From positions 35,837 to 99,836 of the IMG/VR virus record IMGVR_UViG_3300044611_002008: 64,000 bases of DNA; one strand, written 5' to 3'. The position numbers and the translations under genes are program-made. Below are positions 27,126 to 37,026 of this stretch, piece by piece. Source of the stretch: a virus. The notes below the pieces were generated by a model. That model worked only from the letters and a program-made list of their open reading frames with translations. It had not been told where the DNA came from and ran no database searches. The stretch's first letter is position 1; every line of letters starts with the position of its first letter.

Positions 27126-27941
27126 ATGGCTAATTTATTTATTAAATTCCCCAGCACACAACAAGAGCCCCCGATGCCAGAAACAGTAAATACCTCACCT
27201 TCGCTGTCTGTTAAGTTTGATTTTTCTCATTATGGTATAGAGGGAAATTCTAAAACTATTACTTTGCCAAATGCCCAATGTCTTAAGGGCTCCTTTATCG
27301 TTGTAGCGGAGGCTTCTAACTTAATACCGGGTAGACAATATACTATATTATTTGAATTATTGAACCCGTCATCTACTCGACAGGTGTTTGACCCGGCAGC
27401 TATAACGATCTTTGCTTCGACACCAACGCAAAAATTTACCACGGTAGCTAACGTAGATCCACAGTATAATTATATTTTAAAAGCAACCATTAATCAGACA
27501 GATACTGGTATAGCTGCCTCTGATATGGTAGCCGCTAGCTGTGCTTCTATTCCAGCGGTACCTACACCAACCCCAACCGCTAGGCCTGTCACTGCATCTA
27601 TGCCTCGTGTAAACTTTGATGCTGGTCCGGTCATGATGGTAAATCCTCCCAATAGGTGCAGAGAACAACTCAACATTATTTGCACCATATCAAATGCCCG
27701 TATCGGAACTACATATAAATACGACTTTGTTTGTCTTACTAGCGATGCGGCGCCACTATTGTCACCGGCTACCGGCTTTGTGACCGCAGGCTTCTCCGAA
27801 CAAAACATAAATACCGTAGTGACCGTTAATCCATCCAAAGGCAATATGGTTAGTTTACAGGTTAGAGTATTTGATGCTAAATATCCTGATATAATACTAG
27901 ATGAAGATATATTACTAATTCAATGCTATGGGTGCGAATAA
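27126..27941 (+). CDS. Protein with two Ig-like domains
   Basis: 271 residues. Domain 1, about residues 20-140, includes CLKGSFIVVAEASNLIPGRQ followed by YTILFEL, and a closing ASDMVAASC. A short PTPTPTARP linker follows. Domain 2, about 155-271, runs from MPRVNFDAGPVMMVN through TTYKYDFVCL and SPATGFVTAGFSEQNINTV to DEDILLIQCYGCE. These match the recurring pattern x-Px-Gxx-Y-x-Y...PxSG...D-x-I-x-x-x-C-x-x-C. AGGAA lies 5 bases before the ATG. The 88-base gap upstream holds no convincing promoter. Stop and next start overlap (TAATG). Likely part of a tail-tip fibre assembly. Confidence 0.65.
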   Translation: MANLFIKFPSTQQEPPMPETVNTSPSLSVKFDFSHYGIEGNSKTITLPNAQCLKGSFIVVAEASNLIPGRQYTILFELLNPSSTRQVFDPAAITIFASTPTQKFTTVANVDPQYNYILKATINQTDTGIAASDMVAASCASIPAVPTPTPTARPVTASMPRVNFDAGPVMMVNPPNRCREQLNIICTISNARIGTTYKYDFVCLTSDAAPLLSPATGFVTAGFSEQNINTVVTVNPSKGNMVSLQVRVFDAKYPDIILDEDILLIQCYGCE

Positions 27942-29506
27942 TGAGTAATTTAATTGTAAAATTTGCAGAAAAAAATATTTTAGTGAATAACGAAGGATGT
28001 TGTTCTACCGGAGTATCTAGCATAGTTACCGTATCGGGTATGATACCCGGACATAAATATTATTGCGAACTATCTTCTATATCTAGAGGCTCTATTGTTT
28101 TTGCTCAAAACAATTTCTATGTTATGACACAGTCTCTAAATCAGCCTATGAATATACCAATAGGATTTTCTTTAGAGGGGTCTAGATCTTATATTATTAA
28201 ATTCAAAATTACGGACCTTGATTATAGAAAAGACGCAAAGTATTGGCTGCCTAATCGCAATGAATGGTATAAGAGCGCTTATTATAATGCAGATACAGAA
28301 GAATATTCTCAATACGCAACTATGAGCAATAATAATCCTGTTGCAGTAACCAGTAATACTTCTGGCGACGGTTCTGCTGGGGCATCGGGCAATTTTGCGA
28401 ATTTTGGAAATACAGCCGATTGGAATGGTCAAGACGGCAATTTGACTACCGTTGGTACCAATGGCGGGCCGAGTTATTATGGTACCTATGATCAAAATGG
28501 AAATATTAATGAATGGCTTGATGATATATCGACCTCTCTTAAACCATATACTGGTGGTTCTTGGAATAGTCCGATCTCTGAACTTGGACAAATAGTTGAA
28601 AACAAACCGGTTTTTGAGTCTAGTTCTTTAGGACTTCGTATTGCTGCCGAGGTTAATCAAACCCTTAGTATTGATACATCTACTTTTTCCATGGTATCAG
28701 GATCTTTTCTAGGCATGAACGATGCGGATGATAATGGGATAGGCTCTGTTCCGCATTCTTTTTATATGAAAAAGCATCCGGTAACTAATAATGAATATAT
28801 GGTATTTTTAAATTCCGTCGCTGCGAAATCTGATAGATATGGCTTATACAATAGTAAAATGACCACAGACCCTAGAGGCGGCATTACTAGATCATCGAAT
28901 ACTAATCAAACATTTAGCTATACTTGTAAGCCCAATATGGAAAATAAGCCAGTGAATTTTGTGAGCTGGTTAGATGGAGCAAGATATTGCAACTGGTTAT
29001 ATAATACCTCTATTGATCCCAATAGTGTTGAGACGGAGAAGGGGTCGTATGAAATGCCCGCTGATGCTACTAATGTGCCGTATGTGGGCTTCAATTATGG
29101 TGAAGATATTCTTACGGTAGAGTGCGGCAGACCATCTGCGCCAGACGTTGAATTTGTTACGGATTCCAAAGAACTTATGAAGAGTTGTGGTCAGTATAAG
29201 AGTGTGGTTGCTTCGATTAAAAATGCTAAAATTGGTAGATCATATTCTTATCTATTTTCTACTCCTGATGATTATTTTGCTAATATATCGCCTAAAAGCG
29301 GAACGATAATAGCTGGTAATAATATTCAAAATATTAATACAGTATTTAGTTATAGTGGGTCTCTTAAGAAAATTAGCTTGAAGCTAGAGGTAACAGATTT
29401 ATTAGATAATATAAAAACAGATACAATCTTGTTTTTTGATTGCGATACGTGTTTTCCGACTCCTACGCCCACCCCGACCCCAACACCTACGCCAACTAAT
29501 ATATAA
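27941..29506 (+). CDS. Ig-like protein with inserted, permuted FGE/C-type-lectin domain
   Basis: 521 residues from the ATG at 27941; an in-frame ATG at 27923 lies inside the previous gene. Residues 1-95 start an Ig-like domain (GCCSTGVSSIVTV, then MIPGHKYYCELSS), whose last strand returns only at 382 (VGFNYGEDILTVECG). Between, residues 96-381 resemble an FGE-sulfatase domain in swapped order: the usual C-terminal half first (YWLPNRNEWYKSAYYN, then ADWNGQDGN, then GTYDQNGNINEWLD, then GGSW, ending GLRIAAE at 231-237), then the usual N-terminal half (FSMVSGSFLGMNDADDNG from 249, then FYMKKHPVTNNEYMVFLN, then KPVNFVSWLDGARYCNWLYN). A second Ig-like domain and a TP tail finish the protein. The catalytic Cys pair of FGE is not evident, so binding is inferred. 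Confidence 0.7.
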   Translation: MSNLIVKFAEKNILVNNEGCCSTGVSSIVTVSGMIPGHKYYCELSSISRGSIVFAQNNFYVMTQSLNQPMNIPIGFSLEGSRSYIIKFKITDLDYRKDAKYWLPNRNEWYKSAYYNADTEEYSQYATMSNNNPVAVTSNTSGDGSAGASGNFANFGNTADWNGQDGNLTTVGTNGGPSYYGTYDQNGNINEWLDDISTSLKPYTGGSWNSPISELGQIVENKPVFESSSLGLRIAAEVNQTLSIDTSTFSMVSGSFLGMNDADDNGIGSVPHSFYMKKHPVTNNEYMVFLNSVAAKSDRYGLYNSKMTTDPRGGITRSSNTNQTFSYTCKPNMENKPVNFVSWLDGARYCNWLYNTSIDPNSVETEKGSYEMPADATNVPYVGFNYGEDILTVECGRPSAPDVEFVTDSKELMKSCGQYKSVVASIKNAKIGRSYSYLFSTPDDYFANISPKSGTIIAGNNIQNINTVFSYSGSLKKISLKLEVTDLLDNIKTDTILFFDCDTCFPTPTPTPTPTPTPTNI

Positions 29507-29521
29507 GAAGAAGGTTTCGTA

Positions 29522-32500
29522 ATGAGTAGCGTTAAAATTAGTTTCGGTAATAAAATAGTACTTAAAGCTGATACTCCGAGCTGTTGCTCTGTAGGACTCT
29601 CTATACCTATTTTGCTTGAGAATCTAATTCCTTATGATACATACACAGTAGAATATAGCTCCATAGGTCCCGGCTCAGCCTCGTTCGCTAGTGCGTCAAC
29701 CGAGATAATAGCCTCCGCATCATCAGAATCTATAGACAATATAGTATATTTAGAAGGTTCCGAAAGCTTTGTTATCAAAGCCCGCGTAACTATTAACGAT
29801 AATGGTGTTATTAAGACCCTATCAGAAGATATATTGGGTATAGATTGTGGAGGACTACCACCAGCTAAGCCTTCTCCAACTCCAACCTCAACCGTAACCA
29901 AGACTCCAACGCAAACACCCACTAAGACCCCAACAAATACTCCAACTGGTACACAGGTTCCTAATACACCCACACCAACCCCTACCACAAGTGTTACAGC
30001 ATCAGTCACGCCAACAATTACTGTAACATCATCAAACACCCCTACTCCTACTCCTACAGCGTCTGTTACGCCCACTATTAGTGTTACTCCTTCTGTAACA
30101 CCCAGTATAACCCCAACACTTACTCCATCGCCAACCAGAGGCTTGCCCAAAATCAGCATTAGGCTCGGTAATGACTCTGAATCTTGCGGCTCGGATGATC
30201 TAGTTATATATACCACTATCAGTGGACTATTACCAAATACTACATATAAATATGCTTTAAATTTACCGGCTGGGCTAGAAGGGGTTCCTAATTTTGGCAC
30301 TATCAATAGCTCTTCATCAGGATTCGCCACCTGTAAGAATTATTTGATCTATCAGAGTCAATTATCTAATAAAGTATGTGGCTTAACAAATTATCCTTTA
30401 ATATATAGTGTTTATCTAACAGACAATACGCTGCTTAGAACATACGCTATTAATCTTACATGCGATTCCACAGATTGTCATTGTCCTAATTTCACAATCT
30501 CTGGCACCATACCGGTGATAGACGGACCCTCTGTAACACCCACGCCCACCAGAGAAGCCCTATCTATTCCAGGGGTAGGAGACTTGGGTTCTTTACCTAG
30601 ATTCCTGTGTCCATCTATAATTACTAAGAAAAAATTAAGCGGTAATAAATTCGTTGTGGATTTACTATCTACGAACAATTATGAGATTAATTTAACATAT
30701 AGTTTTTATGGATCCCCAGAAAAGCTGTCTCTCTATGATCTTGATGGTACAGAATTATACAATAGTGGATATATTGGTACTGTAGATAAAGACGATAATA
30801 ATGAGTATTTATTTTGTGCGGGTATAGATCGCAAAAATCATACCTATGGTACATATGACACTATTAAAATACCTAATAGGGGATCGAGATATATTGTTTG
30901 TATCTTGGAGTCTGCGTGTGACGAAAGCACAGAATGGAAGATTTCGTTCTCTTGTGCTCCGGTACCAACACCTACTCCCACCTCTACAGTAAAACCATGT
31001 CCACCTTGTCCATCGTCAACCCCAGCACCTACCACTACGCCCACTAGCGACACTGGCTGTTCATATAGATTTAATAATTTTGTTGATTCTGATGCCAGAA
31101 AAGAGAAGAAGTTTGCTGTAGCCTGTAGCGATGTAACAGATACGGATCTTACTAGTCCAATTTCTATAGATAAGCCAATTGATGCAGCTATAGTTGCTAA
31201 TACCTTATTATTAGCGGGATCGTCGATCTGTGTTGGTGTTCCGTATACCAATGTAGCAAGTAAAATATCTTTATCTAAGATTAAAAATAACGGTTTAGAT
31301 ATTTCGTTCGGAGTATCCGGGTCCACAACCCATTCCTTTAAAAACGATATCGGCGCTCAAGTTAGTGTGAACGCTAAGAAAATTCTACCTCAAGGCGGTA
31401 AGTTTCTGGTTGTTAGCTATACCAGTGGTAGCGCTGTGATATCAAGACATTTTGCTTCAACAGGTTCTATAGACACGACCTTTGGAAACAGAGGCTTTTT
31501 AGAGATATCTGCTATCGAAGACACAAAAATAGTAGGAATAGGGGACGCTTTAATAGTAAATAATAATATTATATTGTTCTTAGAAACTTATGATATAGTT
31601 AATAAAAAATATACATATAGCGCAGCTAGTATTTCTGGTGCTGGTCGAATCAATACTTCGTTTGGTACCGGAGGCATTGTGAACATAGACGCCGGATCGG
31701 TTTCTACTCAGTATCAGATTAAAAGGGCTGCTGTAATAGATCAAAAATTATTAGTTGTTGCACAAAATAAAAACGAAACAGGATCTTCGGTTGTTGTCGT
31801 GTCCCGCATAAATCTGAATGGTTCTGTTGATACTAGTTTCTATAATAATGGTACTCTTAAGATCCAACCCTCTGATCTGATTGTCGACCCCTTGATAAAA
31901 ACAGAGCCGATGCTCAAAACATGTCTCATAAATAATGAAGGCATATACTTAGCAATAACATATGCTGATAGTAATATGGTTGGAGTATGCAAATACAAAT
32001 ATCAAAATGGTAAAGACGGATCTTGGAAACTTGCGATACCACAGCCGTATAGCGGAGCAGTAACGGTTTTACCAGAATATGATGCGTCAATGTTTGTAGA
32101 AGATGGTCAATCATGGTATGTTGGTTATAATATAGCTTACAACGAATATACTATCTCAGACACGGAATTCAATAGCCCAATTCCGAGAAAGGGACCCGTT
32201 ACACTTAGAACCGTTGCTGATACTATTAGTCGTAATCAAATACCTTATAGTTTAGATCCAGAACCAATGCAGAGAGAAGTCCTACAAGATATATCGGATG
32301 TCACAGCATCATACGCCCGTAAATCTTATAGATTCGTTATAGCCAAATACAATTTATCATCTGGTAATACGACTCCTGTACTTTTGGGCGGTACAGAGAC
32401 CGATCTATTCGGAAACCAGAGAAAGAATAGGCTTAGTGCTCAAAATATACAGTCTGAGACCATTTCTGCGCTAGTAGTCTATAATAATAAGCTGTATATA

Positions 32501-33055
32501 GTTGGCTTTGGGGGTAACGACTATAACTATTCTTTCAGAGTCGCTAGAAGATCCAAAGACACGTCTGGAGAATTTACTGTTGCTGATACTACATTCGGTA
32601 ATAATGGTTATATAGAATCAGATTTTGATTATCTATGTAATTACGATATAGAAAACATAGAACCTCCCATGTTTGAGGATAATCCCTGTGAAATATTCCC
32701 AACACCAACACCAACCCAGTCGTCTATCCCCGCTTCTGTAACCGTCTCATCCACCGAGTATGGCTGTTCAGGGGGTGCTCCGAGAATTACACTGAATTGG
32801 TTAACTAATAAGGCCTCTTCTGTCGCTCAAGAATATATAGCAAGAATTATTGTACAAGGAACCTCGCCAATCACCACAGTATCTGCTTCTGCTTTAACGA
32901 TTCCGGCTCAGACATTATCTGGATCTATTAATATATCGTTAGCAAATGCCGCTAATTTTAATAATCAGATTTGTCAAATACAAATCTTAAAAACAGACTC
33001 TCTAGATATTTTATATAACAATGCTTTGGTCTTAAACATACCATCGTGTAATTAA
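29522..33055 (+). CDS. Multi-domain tail fibre: Ig-like, Thr-Pro linker and delta-60 propeller
   Basis: 1177 residues. Order: Ig-like domain (1-115, with [19 protein letters not shown] and SEDILGIDC); TP linker (115-207); second Ig-like domain (208-330); an unidentified beta-sandwich (about 360-480) with three Cys; a short TP linker; then about residues 520-1056 with delta-60-type propeller repeats. The propeller hallmark G-S-h-D-T-x-F-G-x-x-G is seen as [23 protein letters not shown] and [12 protein letters not shown] small C-terminal sandwich (1075-1177) closes it. Delta-60/DUF5122 propellers occur in large secreted bacterial proteins; in a phage fibre a host-surface-binding role is inferred. 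An AAGAAGG site precedes the start. Confidence 0.7.
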   Translation: MSSVKISFGNKIVLKADTPSCCSVGLSIPILLENLIPYDTYTVEYSSIGPGSASFASASTEIIASASSESIDNIVYLEGSESFVIKARVTINDNGVIKTLSEDILGIDCGGLPPAKPSPTPTSTVTKTPTQTPTKTPTNTPTGTQVPNTPTPTPTTSVTASVTPTITVTSSNTPTPTPTASVTPTISVTPSVTPSITPTLTPSPTRGLPKISIRLGNDSESCGSDDLVIYTTISGLLPNTTYKYALNLPAGLEGVPNFGTINSSSSGFATCKNYLIYQSQLSNKVCGLTNYPLIYSVYLTDNTLLRTYAINLTCDSTDCHCPNFTISGTIPVIDGPSVTPTPTREALSIPGVGDLGSLPRFLCPSIITKKKLSGNKFVVDLLSTNNYEINLTYSFYGSPEKLSLYDLDGTELYNSGYIGTVDKDDNNEYLFCAGIDRKNHTYGTYDTIKIPNRGSRYIVCILESACDESTEWKISFSCAPVPTPTPTSTVKPCPPCPSSTPAPTTTPTSDTGCSYRFNNFVDSDARKEKKFAVACSDVTDTDLTSPISIDKPIDAAIVANTLLLAGSSICVGVPYTNVASKISLSKIKNNGLDISFGVSGSTTHSFKNDIGAQVSVNAKKILPQGGKFLVVSYTSGSAVISRHFASTGSIDTTFGNRGFLEISAIEDTKIVGIGDALIVNNNIILFLETYDIVNKKYTYSAASISGAGRINTSFGTGGIVNIDAGSVSTQYQIKRAAVIDQKLLVVAQNKNETGSSVVVVSRINLNGSVDTSFYNNGTLKIQPSDLIVDPLIKTEPMLKTCLINNEGIYLAITYADSNMVGVCKYKYQNGKDGSWKLAIPQPYSGAVTVLPEYDASMFVEDGQSWYVGYNIAYNEYTISDTEFNSPIPRKGPVTLRTVADTISRNQIPYSLDPEPMQREVLQDISDVTASYARKSYRFVIAKYNLSSGNTTPVLLGGTETDLFGNQRKNRLSAQNIQSETISALVVYNNKLYIVGFGGNDYNYSFRVARRSKDTSGEFTVADTTFGNNGYIESDFDYLCNYDIENIEPPMFEDNPCEIFPTPTPTQSSIPASVTVSSTEYGCSGGAPRITLNWLTNKASSVAQEYIARIIVQGTSPITTVSASALTIPAQTLSGSINISLANAANFNNQICQIQILKTDSLDILYNNALVLNIPSCN

Positions 33056-33068
33056 GGAATGATTAATA

Positions 33069-35207
33069 ATGGCTACACTTCAATTTCAACAAGATATATG
33101 GAACTTTTGTGATCTAGAGAGCTGTTTGGAAACATATACTCTCCCTATTATATGCACAGAGCTGGCTACTAATCAATACTATACGCTAAGCTATGAGGTT
33201 GTTGCTGTACAATATTTTGATAATGTCATAGGAGAGATACGTTTTCCAGAAGACGATAATAGATTCTTTAGCGCCTCGTCACAAAGTATTAGGCGCGAAC
33301 CCTCCGTGCTTTTAATAGGTGTAAAAACAGCTATTATTAAAGCTTATCTAAAAAACGATTCTGGACAAGCGTTAGCTCATAATACCACTTTGGTACGATG
33401 CACAAAATGTCATGACAAATATAGGTCAGATTTTAGTGTTAAATTAATATTAGACGATATCAATAAGTCGGGAGATAAGCTGCTACCAAACTGTGATCTC
33501 CCAATCAATCTTGTAGCGGTTGCAGAAAATTTAGTACCTGGCCGCAAATACAGATATTCTTTTAGTTCTGCGCCTAGTACTGGTGTTCATTTTTCAAACG
33601 CTTCGGGTGAACTATTCGCTAGTAGTGAAACTGAGCAAAATTTTAACACATTAGTATCCATAATTTCAGCCAATACGTCTCCTGTGTTTTATATTAGTTT
33701 TAATTTAACAGATTTATCCACCAACGTGTCTAAAAGAACGCCTCTATATGTATTTAGCTGTGGTAATACTTGTGGAGTTTTGCCAGAATCAATAGATATC
33801 AATTTAGATACAGAGACTGTAGATAATGCTTTATCAAGCTCTAGAGTATTTACTATATCATTCAAAGATATACAAAATAGTAACGATATAGATCTTTCGG
33901 ATGCGGCATTAACAATATCTAATGTCAGATACAACGGAGTATTGCAACAAAATCGTTTATTGAATATTCAAAAAATCAACAAATCTTCTGTTGGTATTAA
34001 TCTATTAGATAATTCACCTATCCTAAGTCATAATCATAATATTACTTTTTACCTAAAAGTTATTAAACCGGGCTTCATGCATACTGGACAAAATCTTGTA
34101 TTAGCAGACAAATCCAATAGAACCATCGAAATAAACCTATTAAACAATAGCGGTATGCCCACATCTGTGTCACACGCAACAGTTACGACTACCACTAACA
34201 ATATTGGAGAAATTACTAATTCAGTCGTACTAACTTGCGAGCCCACACAACTAAAACCGGAAACATGTGATATTATCGTACCAAGTGGAACTGTGTTGAG
34301 ATCAAAAACTGGTACGGTTTTGAACGGAGATATAACTTTTAGAGCTATTCACTTCGGAGTATCTGATGAAAAGGCTTTAAAAATATTTCCTGGCGGATTC
34401 AATGTGTCTAATTATTTAGATAATAATTATAACTTGGTATCAGATAATGCGGTATTTTATACTTATGCCCTTTTCTCTATAGAAGCCACGGATCAATTCG
34501 GTAATGTCGCTTATACTATGTCTAAGTCAGCTACCGTAACACTAGAGCTCAATAGTCAAATACAATCAAATACTATTCCGCTATGGTCTATGGACACAGA
34601 TATTGGTATATGGACACAAGAAAATCCAGTAACTTATGATAATGGTTTAGTAGATATGCCTATTAACAGATTATCTGTGTGGAATTTAGGCATTAAATCA
34701 ACAGATGTATGCACCACACTATCTTTACCATTTCCGTCCACAGTCTTAACTAATTATTTAGAAGAGATAGACGAGACTGGTCTATATATTAAGAAAACCC
34801 CTTTCTTAGCTGGAGATGGTAGTGGGGTTAATATAATAAAAAGTAATCCAGGACAAAGATCTATAAATATCGTTCGATTTGCTAAAAAATATGGAAATCT
34901 AACTAATTCTAGCACATTCTCTTTTTATCTAACAAGAGAAAATGCAATCGCAAATACTAATAGCATAGGATCCATAAGTTATACAAATTATACTTCCGGT
35001 ACTACCAAGTGCGAATGCGGAACCATGGATTGCACAGATAATACCGTAACTCCTACTCCAACACCGACAATAACAGTCACTAGTAGTATTACGCCCACGA
35101 TAACCAGAACCTCTACCCCCACTCCTACTAGTACTAGTACATCTACCCCGACTCCAACACCAACAATGACACAAACACCACTGCCTCTTGGGGTGTCATC
35201 TAACTAA
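33069..35207 (+). CDS. Ig-like domains plus FAM171-like module and Thr-Pro tail
   Basis: 712 residues. Two Ig-like domains lead (residues 1-120, and about 130-235 with NLVPGRKYRYSFSS and SGELFASSETEQNFNTLV). The middle (235-380) is beta-rich and unidentified. Residues about 380-560 resemble the secreted module of FAM171/ZU5-type bacterial surface proteins: VPSGTVLRSKTGTVL, then FPGGFNV, then FSIEATDQFGNVAYTMSKSA followed by TVTLEL, and IPLWSMDTDIGIWTQE. The last 50 residues are a TP linker that ends bluntly at residue 712, as if a further domain once followed. The next gene begins with half an Ig-like domain. Confidence 0.55.
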   Translation: MATLQFQQDIWNFCDLESCLETYTLPIICTELATNQYYTLSYEVVAVQYFDNVIGEIRFPEDDNRFFSASSQSIRREPSVLLIGVKTAIIKAYLKNDSGQALAHNTTLVRCTKCHDKYRSDFSVKLILDDINKSGDKLLPNCDLPINLVAVAENLVPGRKYRYSFSSAPSTGVHFSNASGELFASSETEQNFNTLVSIISANTSPVFYISFNLTDLSTNVSKRTPLYVFSCGNTCGVLPESIDINLDTETVDNALSSSRVFTISFKDIQNSNDIDLSDAALTISNVRYNGVLQQNRLLNIQKINKSSVGINLLDNSPILSHNHNITFYLKVIKPGFMHTGQNLVLADKSNRTIEINLLNNSGMPTSVSHATVTTTTNNIGEITNSVVLTCEPTQLKPETCDIIVPSGTVLRSKTGTVLNGDITFRAIHFGVSDEKALKIFPGGFNVSNYLDNNYNLVSDNAVFYTYALFSIEATDQFGNVAYTMSKSATVTLELNSQIQSNTIPLWSMDTDIGIWTQENPVTYDNGLVDMPINRLSVWNLGIKSTDVCTTLSLPFPSTVLTNYLEEIDETGLYIKKTPFLAGDGSGVNIIKSNPGQRSINIVRFAKKYGNLTNSSTFSFYLTRENAIANTNSIGSISYTNYTSGTTKCECGTMDCTDNTVTPTPTPTITVTSSITPTITRTSTPTPTSTSTSTPTPTPTMTQTPLPLGVSSN

Positions 35208-35227
35208 GATAATATAGGAAATTTAAT

Positions 35228-35755
35228 ATGTCTCAAAAAAATTACATGTTACTTAAAGCTATTTTAACAGATGGTAACTATACATCTGAGGATTTAATGA
35301 TGGTAGAGTGCCTAGAAAACCCTGCCACTCCTGGACCTACGCCTTCTGTGTCGAGATCTCCAACCCCGACCCCTACTCTTACTCCTAATATGACGCCTAA
35401 CCCCACTCCAACAGTAACTCCCTCTATGCAAGTGGATCCAGAGATAGTGCTCAATCTTGCAAATAATTGGACATATAGATACAACAATCTACTAATTATT
35501 AGAGTTATCCCTGCTAATTCATCATCTAATATATCCGTATTGGTACCCGTTTTACCTTCTGCTTTACTTCCTCAGCCCGGCCAGCCTGCGCCAATACCAT
35601 CTTCTGCTAGCCTCTTTGTTGGAGGAAATAAAGTTGGAGATTTATCTTTTATCGGGCCGTACTTTGGTAAAAGTATTAAATTAACACTAAATGGTTCACA
35701 ATATATTGGCACAATAAATATAGGTCAAATTATTTTAACTAATACCGGTGTATAA
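35228..35755 (+). CDS. Small tail-tip protein starting with half an Ig-like domain
   Basis: 175 residues. The first 28 residues (YMLLKAILTDGNYTSEDLMM, then VEC) match only the last two strands of the recurring Ig-like domain, compare LKATINQ...SDMVAASC. The first strands are absent, so this looks like the rest of a broken or fused domain. A TP linker (about 33-65) and a 105-residue beta-rich end follow, with VLVPVLPSALLPQPGQPAP and SLFVGGNKVGDLSF. A TAGGAAA site 9 bases before the ATG supports the start. The C-terminal domain is not recognised. Confidence 0.55.
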   Translation: MSQKNYMLLKAILTDGNYTSEDLMMVECLENPATPGPTPSVSRSPTPTPTLTPNMTPNPTPTVTPSMQVDPEIVLNLANNWTYRYNNLLIIRVIPANSSSNISVLVPVLPSALLPQPGQPAPIPSSASLFVGGNKVGDLSFIGPYFGKSIKLTLNGSQYIGTINIGQIILTNTGV

Positions 35756-35801
35756 CTAAATATATCGCATAGATACAAAGAGTAATAATAAGAGGCAAAA
35801 C

Positions 35802-36893
35802 ATGTTGATTACTAATGAGTTTATAATAGAAAGATATTTAGGTAGTGAACCTTTGCCACTATTATCAGCTCCCGCTGGATTAGAACCTAGTTTATTATTA
35901 CAATATAATAATTTTATTAGCAACATATATACAATATATGGTAGTCAAGAAGAGAATGGTATAATTCCAGTTTTTTTTAAAAATATAGACGGATCTCCTG
36001 GTTCCAGTAGTAGTTTAACCGAGCTTAAAAGCGGACAAGAGTACTATTTTATTTCTAAAAATTCCGCATCTTTTCCATATGTTATTCCAGCTATCGGCGG
36101 CACCATTTCTAATCCTTTGCCACCAGAAAAATGTGCCACATTATCTCCATGCTGTCCAACCGTTTCGTTCCCTAATAATTCTGTTTCTTTATCTGGTTCT
36201 GGAAATATCTATGCGGATATATCAGCTAATACAAGTGGGTTAATCCCCGGTAGACAATATTCATACTCTTATAGTTCATTAGCCTCCAATTGGCCCAGCA
36301 CAATCACTCCGTTATCTGGAACATTTATTCCATCGACTTCTGGAGATTCTATAACTAATATATTTAATTTTGCTCCAACTACTGGTAATTACTCTGGCTA
36401 TTTTCCTTATAAGTTGGATATCTATCCAGATAAAGATTTTAGTCAAAAAAATATATATTCTATATTAGAATTAAGGGTAACAGGTCCAGATAATCTGGGC
36501 TGTCCGGTTATGTCGGATACTATTATGGTAAAATGCAATCAATGCATACCTCCAAAATGCGCAGTTAAAAAACCAAAACCAGTTTTTGTTGGAGGTCCCA
36601 AGCTGTCTGTTGGGGGCAACTGCTGTGCAGTAGGTGTGCCATTAGCGGTGAATATTTCCGGAGCAGAGCCTGGGAGATCCTATAATTTTGGTTTTGAGAG
36701 TTGGCCATCGGATATCAGTGTATCGCCAGCTAGTGGAATTTCTGGATTTGGAGACGGTAATGGTAAGATAGCGTGTTTAGTAGATATGGCGGGACAAACA
36801 AAAGCTATAGTAAAGTGCGTTATAGAAGATCCAGAATCGAATGAGCATCTTGTGGACTTTATTTCTATACAGTGCTCCTACAATTGTCCGTAA
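35802..36893 (+). CDS. Tail-tip protein with two Ig-like domains
   Basis: 363 residues. The first 115 residues are unique and end in a strand-rich GQEYYFISKNSASFPYVIP. Ig-like domain 1 (about 118-245) shows CCPTVSFPNN, GLIPGRQYSYSYSSL, TPLSGTF and MSDTIMVKCNQC. Ig-like domain 2 (about 255-363) shows GGNCCAVGVPLAVNISGAEP, GRSYNFGFES, SPASGISG and VDFISIQCSYNC. The double-Cys start and C-x-x-C or C-x-x-x-C ends suggest disulfides or a metal site bracketing each domain. AGAGG lies upstream of the ATG. Same tail-tip set as its neighbours. Confidence 0.65.
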   Translation: MLITNEFIIERYLGSEPLPLLSAPAGLEPSLLLQYNNFISNIYTIYGSQEENGIIPVFFKNIDGSPGSSSSLTELKSGQEYYFISKNSASFPYVIPAIGGTISNPLPPEKCATLSPCCPTVSFPNNSVSLSGSGNIYADISANTSGLIPGRQYSYSYSSLASNWPSTITPLSGTFIPSTSGDSITNIFNFAPTTGNYSGYFPYKLDIYPDKDFSQKNIYSILELRVTGPDNLGCPVMSDTIMVKCNQCIPPKCAVKKPKPVFVGGPKLSVGGNCCAVGVPLAVNISGAEPGRSYNFGFESWPSDISVSPASGISGFGDGNGKIACLVDMAGQTKAIVKCVIEDPESNEHLVDFISIQCSYNCP

Positions 36894-36901
36894 TTATTCT
36901 G

Positions 36902-36973
36902 TATAATAAAAATCGCGCTCTTTAAGTTTAGCTATAAATAGCCGATTTACGCTTAAAAATAAATATCTATAAT
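36902..36973 (+). promoter_or_regulatory. Intergenic promoter-like and palindromic region
   Basis: The 133-base gap before the next gene holds TTTACG (36946-36951) and TATAAT (36968-36973) spaced by 16 bases, a fair sigma70-like promoter. It also has a perfect small palindrome GCTAT-AA-ATAGC (36931-36942), bracketed by TTTAAG and CTTAAA, which could be an operator or an RNA hairpin. No experiment is visible; this rests on matches only. Confidence 0.35.
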
Positions 36974-37026
36974 AGGTGTATTATCTTATTAGATACCTTA
37001 CACGAATCCATAGGAACTTAGTTTTT

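Noticed and set aside
27923-27940. Earlier ATG for the FGE-like protein
   Set aside because: It lies within the end of the previous gene; the TAATG-coupled start at 27941 matches the starts of paralogous proteins.
28549-28660. Possible DGR variable region at the end of the FGE-like C-half
   Set aside because: No reverse transcriptase or template repeat is in the window and the segment lacks the Asn-rich, AAC-rich pattern of variable regions.
36933-36940. TATAAATA as a T4-type late promoter
   Set aside because: It is the only good intergenic copy noticed and it is part of a palindrome; other late genes lack it.
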